This document shows positions 44,701 to 54,011 of a DNA stretch of 64,000 nt, in pieces. Below the pieces are notes generated by a model, which worked only from the letters and a program-made list of their open reading frames with translations, ran no database searches and was not told the origin of the DNA. Source of the DNA: Paenibacillus sp. ACRRX (lineage in GTDB: Bacteria; Bacillota; Bacilli; Paenibacillales; Paenibacillaceae); the NCBI RefSeq assembly GCF_022346885.1, contig NZ_JAKRNK010000008.1, forward strand, positions 186,001-250,000. Reading direction: 5' to 3'. How positions within the stretch are numbered: position 1 is the stretch's first letter; every line of letters begins with the position of its first letter. The translations under genes were made by a program, and so were the position numbers.

Positions 44701-45549
44701 ATGACGACATACGAGCAACGTGACACACTACTGCAGGCCAAAATGGAAATTGAAAAGTGGGAAAAAGAACAGCGTGATCTCTGGTTTTGGGAGAAGATTG
44801 GGCGTATCCCGTTTATGATAATTGACAAGCTTAGCCCTAAAATATTGCAGCGCAAAGTTGGTCAGGTACTAGATGAAGTCGGCAGCTACCTGCACACAGG
44901 GGGACGTTATTTAATCCAAGAAAAGCACGTGTTAAACAAAATTGAAAGCCACTGGAAGAAGACCGCTCCTCAGCAAGGTCTAACCGTTGCGTGTATCGAC
45001 GATGTTCAGCATGTTCCTCTTGCGGTACGCGACGAAGTCGCGTCTCAACTGCGGGAATCCCATAAAACTGCTGCTTTTGCCCAAGGCGCTACGACAGGCT
45101 TTGGCGGCATATTCACGCTGGCGATTGATATTCCTGCGATTTTGGGCATATCGCTCAAGGTCATTCAGGAGACAGCAATCAGCTATGGATTTGATCCGAA
45201 TAAACGCGAAGAACGTGTATTTGTTGTAAAATGTATGCAGTTTGCTTCGTCTGATATTGTGGGTAAGCAGGCGATTCTTAAAGAGCTCACCGAATTCCAT
45301 CGTGCTGACCGCGATCGTGAGGCACTGTCAGAGATGCAGGGCTGGCGCGAGACTATGATCGCCTTTACTGATAATTTTGGATGGAAAAAATTGTTCCAGG
45401 CGATTCCGATAGCTGGTATGGTGTTTGGCTCCTTTATGAATCGTTCGCTCATTCATGATGTGGCGGAGACGGCACAGATGATGTATAGGAAACGAGTCGT
45501 GCTGAAGATGCTTCAGGAGATGGACAATGAGGATGGGGAGATTTCTTAA
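44701..45549 (+). CDS. EcsC family protein
   Basis: A 282-residue protein of the EcsC family, named after the third gene of the B. subtilis ecs locus; here it is not next to ecsAB. It has a hydrophobic central part (GATTGFGGIFTLAIDIPAILGISLKVIQETA) and a charged C-terminus. The function of the family is unsettled. CAGGAGGTCATT gives a strong ribosome binding site. Confidence 0.85.
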   Translation: MTTYEQRDTLLQAKMEIEKWEKEQRDLWFWEKIGRIPFMIIDKLSPKILQRKVGQVLDEVGSYLHTGGRYLIQEKHVLNKIESHWKKTAPQQGLTVACIDDVQHVPLAVRDEVASQLRESHKTAAFAQGATTGFGGIFTLAIDIPAILGISLKVIQETAISYGFDPNKREERVFVVKCMQFASSDIVGKQAILKELTEFHRADRDREALSEMQGWRETMIAFTDNFGWKKLFQAIPIAGMVFGSFMNRSLIHDVAETAQMMYRKRVVLKMLQEMDNEDGEIS

Positions 45550-45600
45550 AGCATAAAAGGAACTGTGGAGTTGAGCTGACGCGAAGCATGGACGCATTTA

Positions 45601-45684
45601 AGCACAGCCTGGATAGGTAAAGCACAGATAATGCAGCGGTAGCACAGCTTATCTAACAAAGCACTGACAGGCGCAGCAGCACAG
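45601..45684 (+). repeat. Short degenerate repeat with about 20-base period
   Basis: AGCACAG begins at 45601, 45621, 45641 and 45678, with a variant AGCACTG at 45660. Spacings are 20, 20, 19 and 18 bases. The bases between the cores are not conserved. The stretch lies between the ends of the EcsC gene and cobQ. Confidence 0.45.
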
Positions 45685-45770
45685 CTAGGATAGCAAGTCA
45701 CAAATGGACGCGGTAGGACACTCTCGCAGCAGAGCAGCTTCAATTGGATATCAGCTTCCTATATTCGTAA

Positions 45771-45824
45771 AGTCAGTTACCAATAATGAATGTGGCAGAC
45801 TCACACATTATTATCGGCACTGAC
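45771..45824 (-). terminator. Probable terminator of the cob operon
   Basis: AGTCAGT pairs with ACTGACT, enclosing AATAATG with CATTATT. On the minus strand a short T-rich stretch (CTTTACG) follows, so efficiency is uncertain. Confidence 0.4.
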
Positions 45825-45867
45825 TTCACGGGCCATTATCGCTTCACATGGCCCCTTTGCACGTTCA

Positions 45868-47622
45868 TTAATCGCACCCTATCACCTTGCGAATCGCTTC
45901 CATATTCAAATGCTTGCGTGTGAGCTCTGCAAGCCGATCATACGCCTGCTCTTTCTTCTCTTTAAACCGAAGCTGCACAGGCAATGGGTCAAATCCCTTA
46001 GAAGTACGGATTATGTTTAACCAACCACGGCGAAATTCATCGTTGTGGAACAATCCATGCAAATACGTTCCGAATACGAATCCATCTTCACTTACACAAC
46101 CGTCATCCGTTCTGCTTAATGTGGTAATATCCGACACTCCACTGTCCCCAGGAGAATCCACTGCAACTGCCGCTAATCTAACAAGTGCAGTTGCATCACT
46201 TGATAACTTGACCGAGCGTCCCATATGAATCTCATACCCTTCCATAGCTAGCCCTTGCAGCGGCCTCCATGAGGGCGAACTCGTGATCAACGTGCCTTTC
46301 ACTTGCTCCGTTCGTTTTATAGCGGCAAATTCCGTCTCGATAGGCAGCAAACCTAAGCCCTCCACTATAGTTCCCGGCTCCGCTTCTACACCTTCCAGAT
46401 CGATCAATAACTTGCCCAGCATCTGATAGCCTCCGCAAATGCCGACGATCCGCAAATCTTTCTCTTCTCTGCTTCTTCGCTCACGGAGCACGGTCAATGC
46501 TTCTGCCAAGCCTGTTGTCTGCAACCACAGCAGATCGGCAATTGTACTCTTCGAACCCGGAATAATAACAACATCTGGATCGCCTAATTGCTGCGGGTGT
46601 TTGACGTATCGGATACGCACATCAGATTCAGATGTTAGAGGATCAATATCGGTAAAATTAGAAATTCGCGGGATGGCAAGTACCGCAATATCAATATCCC
46701 GTTCTGGATCTATTCGACCTTTCCATTGTTCCAACGCTACTGAATCCTCAGCTTCAATGTCCAAGTCGTCCGCGTAGGGCAGAACGCCCAGTACAGGCTT
46801 ACCCGTCCGCTCCTCCAACCATGTTAATCCAGGTCGCAAAAGCTCCAGATCGCCTCGGAACTTGTTAATAATAAATCCGACGACTCGCTCGCGTTCATCC
46901 GGCTCTAACAGCTCCAACGTACCTACAATCGAGGCAAATACTCCACCACGATCAATGTCTGCGATTAAAATGACGGGTGCATCCGCCCATTTAGCCATAT
47001 TCATATTAACGATATCATTATGCTTCAGATTAATTTCAGCAGGACTCCCTGCACCTTCCATCACAACGATGTCATACTCTGCCTTTAATCGTTCAACTGC
47101 TTCCGTTACAAGCTGACGAGCCACTGGGAGAAAGTCCGAGCGATAATGGAGCGCACTCATATTACGATACGGTTTGCCGTGCACAATGATTTGCGACTGC
47201 ATGTCCTGCATCGGCTTGATCAGAACGGGGTTCATATCTGTGGTGGCCGTTATTCCGCACGCTTCAGCTTGAACGCCCTGTGCGCGGCCTATTTCTTTGC
47301 CGTCAGGAGTTACGTACGAGTTTAACGCCATATTTTGTGATTTAAAAGGCGCAACCCGATAACCATCCTGTTTAAAAATGCGGCAGAGTGCCGTCGTCAC
47401 CACGCTTTTCCCGACATCAGAAGCAGTACCTTGGAGCATAATCGTCTTTCCAGCAGCCTTCTGAGCAGCACAAGCAGCAACGGCTGCACCCGCAAGGATC
47501 TTCTGATCTACATGTGCCCCCACTGCACTTTCATGATTTACTCTATTTTCATGCCTATTGGCTTCATCCTCTAGTCTATTCACCTCTGCACAACCCTGAT
47601 GGATCTGTCGTTGCTGGCTCAT
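45868..47622 (-). CDS. cobQ: Cobyric acid synthase CobQ/CbiP
   Basis: A 584-residue enzyme that amidates four side chains of adenosylcobyrinate diamide with glutamine and ATP. The N-terminal part has the dethiobiotin-synthetase-like P loop QGTASDVGKS, then FKSQNMALNSYVT. The C-terminal glutamine amidotransferase has VGICGGYQMLG with the nucleophilic Cys and GTYLHGLFHN with the His. About 57 residues precede the usual start; the ATG at 47622 overlaps the cobS stop as ATGA and has GGAGGTGGAGG, so the long form is kept, but a start near 47439 is possible. Confidence 0.9.
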   Translation of the reverse strand: MSQQRQIHQGCAEVNRLEDEANRHENRVNHESAVGAHVDQKILAGAAVAACAAQKAAGKTIMLQGTASDVGKSVVTTALCRIFKQDGYRVAPFKSQNMALNSYVTPDGKEIGRAQGVQAEACGITATTDMNPVLIKPMQDMQSQIIVHGKPYRNMSALHYRSDFLPVARQLVTEAVERLKAEYDIVVMEGAGSPAEINLKHNDIVNMNMAKWADAPVILIADIDRGGVFASIVGTLELLEPDERERVVGFIINKFRGDLELLRPGLTWLEERTGKPVLGVLPYADDLDIEAEDSVALEQWKGRIDPERDIDIAVLAIPRISNFTDIDPLTSESDVRIRYVKHPQQLGDPDVVIIPGSKSTIADLLWLQTTGLAEALTVLRERRSREEKDLRIVGICGGYQMLGKLLIDLEGVEAEPGTIVEGLGLLPIETEFAAIKRTEQVKGTLITSSPSWRPLQGLAMEGYEIHMGRSVKLSSDATALVRLAAVAVDSPGDSGVSDITTLSRTDDGCVSEDGFVFGTYLHGLFHNDEFRRGWLNIIRTSKGFDPLPVQLRFKEKKEQAYDRLAELTRKHLNMEAIRKVIGCD

Positions 47623-48461
47623 CTTCCTCCACCTCCGTCTAATCCCAAATTGATAACAAGTCCCAACAGCAGCAGCGTCAGCATAATCTCACATATGGCT
47701 CCATACGTATCACCGGTTAAACCACCTAATTTACGCGAAATGCTGCGAGAACAAGCCCAACTGAATATTTGGACAATAAGAATATAACCGCCCAACAACA
47801 GGATCGGACTCCACCGCCAAGCCTGTTCCATACCCCCAGCTGCAAATGGTGCGGGAAGATTCAATCCCCCGAATAAAAACAACGCTGAGAGTGCAATCGT
47901 AGTCAGCATCGTCCCTAGCACATAGAACATATGAACCCCATGAAACATAACACCAAGCCCTGATTCCTTGCGTGCACAAGGCTCCGATGCAATTGCCCAC
48001 ACCATCGCGTAACGACTGCCGATAAACGGGAGAGCAATAAACAATCCCCATTGTCCATGCTCCATCATCACGGCAAACAATGACCACTGAACGAGCAAAA
48101 CGATAAAACAGACGATAACCCCCATCGCCCCGACGCGGCTATCCTTCATAATTTCCAGCATCCGTTCCCGCGGTCGGTGGCTTAGAATACCATCTGCGGT
48201 ATCCATAAGGCCATCTAAATGCAATCCTCCTGTTAATCCCAATGCAATGAGCAGCACAAGTGCTGCTGCAGGCCATGGCGGAAGCACAGCTGTTAGCCCT
48301 GCCCCTGCCAGCCATACCAATATGCCTACCAGGCCACCCGCAAGCGGAAAGAACACGACACTGCGCTTTAACACTTGATTTGTAAATGGAACTTCCACGG
48401 GAAATGGGATACGAGTCAGAAATTGTACGGCAGCCACTAAGGCCTGCAGCCAAAGCTTCAT
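47619..48461 (-). CDS. cobS: Adenosylcobinamide-GDP ribazoletransferase CobS
   Basis: A 280-residue membrane enzyme with six or so helices that joins adenosylcobinamide-GDP to alpha-ribazole (phosphate) to complete the lower loop of cobalamin. The family signature is GLHLDGLMDTADGILSHRPRERMLEIMKDSRVGAMG near residues 75-110. It overlaps cobU and cobQ by four bases each (ATGA), which indicates translational coupling. Confidence 0.93.
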   Translation of the reverse strand: MKLWLQALVAAVQFLTRIPFPVEVPFTNQVLKRSVVFFPLAGGLVGILVWLAGAGLTAVLPPWPAAALVLLIALGLTGGLHLDGLMDTADGILSHRPRERMLEIMKDSRVGAMGVIVCFIVLLVQWSLFAVMMEHGQWGLFIALPFIGSRYAMVWAIASEPCARKESGLGVMFHGVHMFYVLGTMLTTIALSALFLFGGLNLPAPFAAGGMEQAWRWSPILLLGGYILIVQIFSWACSRSISRKLGGLTGDTYGAICEIMLTLLLLGLVINLGLDGGGGR

Positions 48462-49015
48462 AGGTCTACCCTCAGTCTTTTTATTTCAACAGGAATGCCT
48501 GCTGTCACCAGATACACTTCATCTGCAAGTGCAGCCATACGTTGATTCAAGCGGCCAGCAGCATCCCGGAAGGTTCGACCCAGCTTGTAGGCTGGAACTA
48601 CACCGCTTCCAACCTCGTTTGTTACACATACAAGCATGCCGTCGAATCCTGCTGCCGCCTCTACTATTTGGGTGATGCAATCGTCCACAAGCTGCTCCAC
48701 GCGCGGATGCTGCTCAACAGCAAGCAGCTCATTCGAGAGCCAGATGGTCAAGCAATCGACGAGTACCGCTGGCTCCGCAGCAGCATTTATCCATGCTGGT
48801 AAGCCCCGAGGACTCTCCGCTATACTCCATTTATAATTAGCCTCGACTCTTTGCTGCTGATGAAGGCGGATTCGCTCCCTCATCTCATCGTCATATGCCT
48901 CGGCAGTTGCGACATATGTGCTGCCCTGTGGCGAATGCTTCATGACATACCGCTCAGCAAATGAGCTCTTGCCACTGCGGGCTCCGCCTGTGACCAGAAC
49001 AATGCGGCCACTCAT
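48458..49015 (-). CDS. cobU: Adenosylcobinamide kinase/guanylyltransferase CobU
   Basis: A 185-residue bifunctional enzyme that phosphorylates adenosylcobinamide and adds GMP. The P loop is VTGGARSGKSSFAE at residues 7-20, followed by YVATAEAYDDEMRERIRLHQ and VDCLTIWLSN. The Met at 49081 would add 22 odd residues; the ATG at 49015 overlaps the cobT stop as ATGA and gives the normal length, so it is chosen. Confidence 0.93.
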   Translation of the reverse strand: MSGRIVLVTGGARSGKSSFAERYVMKHSPQGSTYVATAEAYDDEMRERIRLHQQQRVEANYKWSIAESPRGLPAWINAAAEPAVLVDCLTIWLSNELLAVEQHPRVEQLVDDCITQIVEAAAGFDGMLVCVTNEVGSGVVPAYKLGRTFRDAAGRLNQRMAALADEVYLVTAGIPVEIKRLRVDL

Positions 49016-50070
49016 TTCACATCCTCTTGTCCGGATACGCCTGCCTGCGCAAATGTCGCCATCTCCCGCATAACTCGGCAAGCGGCATCAATTAGTTGGA
49101 ACAAAATTACTGCCCCCGTTCCTTCACCCAAACGCATATTCAAGTGGAGCGGAGCTTGCAAGCGCAGCTCCTGCAGAAGCGCTCGATGCCCTCTTTCATC
49201 TGACAGATGTGATCCAATTAAATACCCATGAACCTCTGGCGCTAGTCTCACAGCTGTCAAAGCCGCTGCGCTGGAAATAAATCCGTCAATTACGATAGGT
49301 GCCCGATGACGTGCAGCACCCAAAATAACTCCGACAAGTCCAGCAATTTCCAAACCACCTACTTTGGCCAGCACGTCAAGCGCATCTTCCGCCTTCGGTT
49401 GATTAAACTCAAGCGCCCGGCGCACCACATTACATTTGTGCTGCCACTGTTCATCACCTATACCAGTACCACGTCCGACTGCATCCTCTGGTGCCATCCC
49501 CGTAAATGCACATAAGATGGCGGCACTTGCCGTCGTATTGCCAATTCCCATCTCACCAGTTGCAAATAGGCGGACGCCTTGCTGCACCAGCTCTTCAACC
49601 GTATCCACGCCTGCTTGTATGGCAGCTAACGCTTCTTCACGTGACATCGCAGCCTCTTTTACCATATTAGACGTACCATATCGTACCTTACGAGACACCA
49701 GATTAGGATGGTTCAATTCGGCATTAACACCCACATCCACGCACACAACCTGCGCCCCCGCTTCGCGTGCCAGCACATTAACAGCCGCGCCGCCGTGTAT
49801 GAAATTTAACACCATTTGTGGGGTCACTTCTGCTGGAAATGCACTAACGCCTTCCTCACATACACCGTGATCACCCGCCATGACGATAACTGCTTTTTTA
49901 TCTAATTGAGGGACTGTTTCTCCCGTGATGGCTGCAAGCTGCAGTGAAAGCTGTTCCAGTACACCAAGACTTCCCGGCGGCTTTGTTAACTGATTCTGGT
50001 GATTAAGAGCTGCCTGGCGGGCCTCTTCATTTAAATTTGGGATTACGTTACTCCATTGCTGTGTCATCAT
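49012..50070 (-). CDS. cobT: Nicotinate-nucleotide-dimethylbenzimidazole phosphoribosyltransferase CobT
   Basis: A 352-residue enzyme that makes alpha-ribazole phosphate from a benzimidazole base and nicotinate mononucleotide. Family features are LTKPPGSLGVLE near the start, MAGDHGVCEEGVSAFP, EMGIGNTTASAA, and the catalytic glutamate in RLGEGTGA. GGAGATGATG precedes the start. It heads the tightly overlapping cobTUSQ block. Confidence 0.94.
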   Translation of the reverse strand: MMTQQWSNVIPNLNEEARQAALNHQNQLTKPPGSLGVLEQLSLQLAAITGETVPQLDKKAVIVMAGDHGVCEEGVSAFPAEVTPQMVLNFIHGGAAVNVLAREAGAQVVCVDVGVNAELNHPNLVSRKVRYGTSNMVKEAAMSREEALAAIQAGVDTVEELVQQGVRLFATGEMGIGNTTASAAILCAFTGMAPEDAVGRGTGIGDEQWQHKCNVVRRALEFNQPKAEDALDVLAKVGGLEIAGLVGVILGAARHRAPIVIDGFISSAAALTAVRLAPEVHGYLIGSHLSDERGHRALLQELRLQAPLHLNMRLGEGTGAVILFQLIDAACRVMREMATFAQAGVSGQEDVK

Positions 50071-50296
50071 TCATCATCTCCATTTGTGTCGGTTTATTCT
50101 TAGGTGCATCGAAGTGAGTTATCTTCATCATAGATATGAACCGTAAGATCAAACAAATTAGTTTGAGTGTTCTTTACGTTCAAATCAGGCCTTCACGCGT
50201 ACGCTGCTGCCTCTTCTACAGCAGTTCATCTTGCAAAACAAACACTAAAGCGCTGTCATGATATGCATAACCTAACCTATAAGCAGCAGTAGCGCG

Positions 50297-51241
50297 CTAT
50301 TGCTTGTCTCCTACTGATCCAGGACAAACGAGCACTTGCGGCCTACTGCAGTCCGGATGCGGCACAATGACCGTCTTTGTATCAAATACATGCTGCAGCA
50401 ATTCCGTCGTCATAAGCTGCTGCGGCGTGCCTTCCGCCGCGATCACACCTTCCTGCATCACCATGATCCGATCACAGTACAGCGCGGCCAAGTTCAAATC
50501 GTGCAGGACAGACACAACCGTCAAACCGCAATCCTGCTGCCAATCCCTAATCACATCCATAAACTGAACCTGATAGCGAATATCTAGATAAGTGGTCGGT
50601 TCATCCAACAAAACAATACTAGGCGATTGCGCCATCAATTTGCCGAGCGCTGCCCGCTGTCGCTGTCCTCCGCTCAACCGGTCCAGCGGGCGATCTGCAA
50701 TCTGTTCCAGTTGGAGCTTAGACATAATATGATCCACGATCAGCCCGCTATCTTCGCGTTCACTGCCAAACCAGGATTGATAGGGAAATCTGCCCATCTC
50801 AACAATATCCCGCACCGTGAAATGCACAGGCGGCAAAGCTTCCTGCTGCAGCACTGCCATAAGACGGGATAATTCCTTTCGCTTATAAGCATGAACGGCT
50901 TTTCCATAAATGGATACTGCGCCCTTTGACGGTGTCTCTGCATTAGACAGCAGGGATAACAGCGTTGATTTGCCGCTGCCATTAGGGCCGATAATGCCCA
51001 GCCATTCACCTGCTTGAACAGAGAGCGAGACATCATGCAGCACTTGTCGGCCGCCATAGCTATGATACAATCCAGCAGCAGCAATGACAGGGACTTCGGT
51101 CACAGCATACGGTTTGCTTGACGTGTAATCACCAGCATTAGCGCCGTCAGAGCCGGCATTAGATTCGATCTTTCCTTTGGACTCCGACATACCTGCTGTT
51201 TTTAACGTCTCACTCCCTGGGCCTTGATGTTGATGTGCCAT
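50297..51241 (-). CDS. btuD: Corrinoid ABC transporter ATP-binding protein BtuD
   Basis: A 314-residue ATPase of the FecE/BtuD group. Walker A is GPNGSGKSTLL, the signature LSGGQRQRAALGKLM and Walker B IVLLDEPTTYLD. About 55 low-complexity residues precede the ATPase core, which is unusual; GGGGGGAG before the ATG supports this start. It follows btuC after seven bases. Ligand assignment comes from the B12 riboswitch and cob neighbours rather than from this sequence. Confidence 0.88.
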   Translation of the reverse strand: MAHQHQGPGSETLKTAGMSESKGKIESNAGSDGANAGDYTSSKPYAVTEVPVIAAAGLYHSYGGRQVLHDVSLSVQAGEWLGIIGPNGSGKSTLLSLLSNAETPSKGAVSIYGKAVHAYKRKELSRLMAVLQQEALPPVHFTVRDIVEMGRFPYQSWFGSEREDSGLIVDHIMSKLQLEQIADRPLDRLSGGQRQRAALGKLMAQSPSIVLLDEPTTYLDIRYQVQFMDVIRDWQQDCGLTVVSVLHDLNLAALYCDRIMVMQEGVIAAEGTPQQLMTTELLQHVFDTKTVIVPHPDCSRPQVLVCPGSVGDKQ

Positions 51242-51248
51242 TAGCGCC

Positions 51249-52322
51249 TCACTCCCCCCGTCTCACCTTTTTGTTGCGTATCAATAAATAAGCAAAGAAT
51301 GGTGCACCGATAAAGGCAGTGACAACACCCAGCGGAATTTCCGTAGGTGCCAGCGCTGAACGTGCAATCGTATCTGCCCACATCACGTATATACCACCAC
51401 CCAAAGCTGACATCGGCATAAGCAATCTATAATCAGGTCCTACGATAAGTCGAAGCATATGAGGGACCACCAGTCCTACGAACCCGATGACTCCGGATAC
51501 AGAGACAGCCCCTGCCGTTACTAACGTTGCAGTTAACAGCACGATCCATTTGGTCCGCTCTACGTCCAATCCTAGATGGGATGCCTGTCGCTCGCCAAGG
51601 GCAAGCAGATTGAGCTGCCGCGTATAAGCACACAGCACAATAAAGGTTACTGCAAAATAAGGGGCAATTACATAAATATAAGGCCAGCCTCTTAAAGCCA
51701 AACTTCCCATTACCCAAAACAAAATTTCATTGATCGTCTGCTTGGACATCGCTACCATAAAGGACACAATAGCCCCTAGAAATGCATTGGTCACCACACC
51801 CGACAGTATTAGGGTCTCGATCGGAATCTTGCCATTTTCCCTTGCCATTCGCAAGACAACAATAAGCGTCAGTACTCCCGTTACAAATGCAACAACTGGT
51901 ATTGTCCATTGTCCGAAGAAGGCGTACTGCAGCCCAAAATAAATAAGCAGCGCTGCACCAACTGAGGCGCCAGATGATACCCCCAATGTATAAGGATCTG
52001 CTAATGGATTACGCAGCACCCCTTGAAACGCAGTCCCTGCAATGCCTAACGAGGCCCCTACCAAAACAGCCAGCAGCACACGCGGGAAACGAACATTCAT
52101 CATAATTTGAGCAGAAGCATCATCCCAAGTCACTGGAACCTGATCCCCGATCCAAGGAAGGTGGTGCAGCAAAATACGTGTAATCTCGCCAAATGGCATA
52201 TGTACGGAACCGATTGCAAGACATCCTACAACGGACAAAAGGAGCAGCAATATGCCTGCTCCTCCTGCGATTGTGATGTGTCGCCACGTTAAACGCGATG
52301 TTCGGTTGATGTTATTCATCAT
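51249..52322 (-). CDS. btuC: Corrinoid ABC transporter permease BtuC
   Basis: A 357-residue FecCD-type permease with about ten helices. Typical segments are RFPRVLLAVLVGASLGIAGTAFQGVLRNPLADP, GVSSGASVGAAL and VSGVIGFVGLVVPHMLR. It forms the channel for the BtuF-delivered ligand. The start is a double ATG (MMNN) with GATGGGATGAGG upstream. Confidence 0.9.
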   Translation of the reverse strand: MMNNINRTSRLTWRHITIAGGAGILLLLLSVVGCLAIGSVHMPFGEITRILLHHLPWIGDQVPVTWDDASAQIMMNVRFPRVLLAVLVGASLGIAGTAFQGVLRNPLADPYTLGVSSGASVGAALLIYFGLQYAFFGQWTIPVVAFVTGVLTLIVVLRMARENGKIPIETLILSGVVTNAFLGAIVSFMVAMSKQTINEILFWVMGSLALRGWPYIYVIAPYFAVTFIVLCAYTRQLNLLALGERQASHLGLDVERTKWIVLLTATLVTAGAVSVSGVIGFVGLVVPHMLRLIVGPDYRLLMPMSALGGGIYVMWADTIARSALAPTEIPLGVVTAFIGAPFFAYLLIRNKKVRRGE

Positions 52323-52377
52323 GCCTCATCCCATCTTAAGTTGCTCATCTTGGTGTAATCTCTCAACAATTGTGGTA

Positions 52378-53367
52378 TTACTTGATTAAATCTGGATAGA
52401 TGGCTTTTGCAATGATCTTGAGTCCTTCCGCTACACGAGGTCCCGGACGGCTAATCAAGTTCGAGTCAACGCCAATGACCTGGTTGTTCTTGATTGCATT
52501 AATGTTTTCCCAGCCCTTGCGTCCACGTATAATCTCTTCAAGCGTCTTGTTTGTAGCCGAATCTACAATACCTTGCGTGAACATGATTACATCTGGGTTG
52601 CTCTTAATGATGTTTTCTTCATTGATCTGAACCCAGCCTTGCGCATCCGCTGCTACGTTTACGCCACCTGCCAGCTCGATCAATTCATTCATAAACTCGC
52701 CGCTGCCAACCGTCCAGCCTGGTGAGAACTCAATATATACTTTTTTCTTCTCCGTTACATCTTTAACAGCCGTTTGGATATCGTCACGTGTTTTTTTCAT
52801 GCCCTCTACAATATCTTTCGCTTGCTGCTGACGGTCCGTAATCAGACCATACAATTCGATATTTTTAAGTACATCATCAAATGATTTAGGTTCTACTTTA
52901 AATATCGTAATTCCCAAATCACGGAACTTCTTCACCACATCTTCTTTCATGGAGATGCCGGTAAATACGATATCAGGCTTTGCTGCGATAATGGCCTCTT
53001 CGTTAGGCTTCATAATGCCGCCCATTTTAGCTTTAGTCTTCGCTGCTTCCGGGTAGTCATCATAATCAGATACCCCTGCAATCTGGCTATCCAGCCCTAA
53101 AGCAAACAGGGATTCTGTCTCTGCAGGAGACACCGACACAATACGCTCAGGAGCTTTGTCAAACTTAAACTCTTCTCCTGTTACATCCTTCACTGTTAAC
53201 GGATATGTAGTCTTTAAGGCATCAGTAGATGTCTCTGTTCCCGTCTGTTCCTGCTGCTTGTCTGGTGCTGGTGTGCCTTCTTCCTTAGCTCCGCCACAAG
53301 CAGCGAGGCTTACAGCCAACACGCATACCATCAAAGCTGCTAAAGTACGATTCCACCATGGTTTCAT
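52378..53367 (-). CDS. btuF: Corrinoid ABC transporter substrate-binding lipoprotein BtuF
   Basis: A 329-residue lipoprotein of the periplasmic-binding-protein group III (TroA-like). The signal peptide ends in SLAAC. The binding domain has RIVSVSPAETESLFALGLDSQIAGVSDYDDYP, a pattern of cobalamin-binding BtuF. GGGGAGA precedes the ATG at 53367; the longer frame from 53436 is not supported. Being first behind the B12 riboswitch makes a corrinoid ligand very likely. Confidence 0.92.
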   Translation of the reverse strand: MKPWWNRTLAALMVCVLAVSLAACGGAKEEGTPAPDKQQEQTGTETSTDALKTTYPLTVKDVTGEEFKFDKAPERIVSVSPAETESLFALGLDSQIAGVSDYDDYPEAAKTKAKMGGIMKPNEEAIIAAKPDIVFTGISMKEDVVKKFRDLGITIFKVEPKSFDDVLKNIELYGLITDRQQQAKDIVEGMKKTRDDIQTAVKDVTEKKKVYIEFSPGWTVGSGEFMNELIELAGGVNVAADAQGWVQINEENIIKSNPDVIMFTQGIVDSATNKTLEEIIRGRKGWENINAIKNNQVIGVDSNLISRPGPRVAEGLKIIAKAIYPDLIK

Positions 53368-53486
53368 GAATAAATCTCCCCTTATCTTGACAAATAACTT
53401 GTTCTCATTCCAGAAACGGTCAGCGCATTTCAGCATCGCTCTTTCGCTCTTCGGATATTGTTAACTATTCCCTACCACATAATAAA

Positions 53487-53519
53487 ATCCCTATTCCACA
53501 ACATAGCGGGAATAGGGAT
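53487..53519 (-). terminator. Riboswitch-controlled terminator of the btu operon
   Basis: ATCCCTATTCC at 53487-53497 is the exact complement of GGAATAGGGAT at 53509-53519. On the minus strand the stem is followed by TTTATTATG. It lies between the B12 aptamer and btuF. Confidence 0.8.
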
Positions 53520-53667
53520 CTGATCGACTGACATCGTACAGCAGAAGCTTATCGCAGTCAGCTGTCGACATATGCCTCGGATTCATGTCCGCACACATAT
53601 ATCGTCGCTAACAAGCGACCGATAGGAGTTGACGTTGGTCCTTTCCGCGAAGGATTGTTGCTCGTCA

Positions 53668-53850
53668 CGTCTTCTGGCAGGTTTCCTGACTTACGGAATT
53701 CATGATGACTATTCCTCCCCATCAGGGTCGGACATTAGCTCATCATAGGGTAACTCCGTTATACAGTGGCGGGACCGTGCCGGAATTGCACCGGCTTCCC
53801 TATTACCTGTCTCCTTGCATCTGGGACAGGACCTGAAGACGTCATATACA
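53668..53850 (-). promoter_or_regulatory. Cobalamin riboswitch upstream of btuFCD
   Basis: The minus strand carries the hallmark blocks GGTGCAATTCCGGCACGG, TCCCGCCACTGTA and, downstream, GTCAGGAAACCTGCCAGAAGACG. The aptamer is followed by a strong terminator before btuF, so adenosylcobalamin is expected to stop transcription. Downstream genes btuFCD and probably cobTUSQ would be controlled together. Confidence 0.93.
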
Positions 53851-53882
53851 CTTGTCCGTTCCAATTGTGAACTTAATGATTG

Positions 53883-53911
53883 ATTATAGGTGAACAACAG
53901 AGGGATAGCAA
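53883..53911 (-). promoter_or_regulatory. Promoter of the riboswitch-btu transcript
   Basis: On the minus strand TTGCTA (53911-53906), 17 bases, TATAAT (53888-53883). Confidence 0.7.
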
Positions 53912-54011
53912 GTTACATATTTCGCAATCCTACCTTTTCCATCTGGCTCATACGTAGATTGATCTCACCTATCAAGTAATTCTCATGGAAGTGTATGATG
54001 CCAACAAAGCA

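Larger units (their letters stand above)
45550..45867. other. Intergenic region between convergent EcsC and cobQ genes
   Basis: It holds the short repeat at 45601-45684 and two hairpins near the cobQ end: AGTCAGT with ACTGACT (about 45771-45824), and GGGCCAT with ATGGCCC (about 45829-45856). No coding region is supported. Confidence 0.6.
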
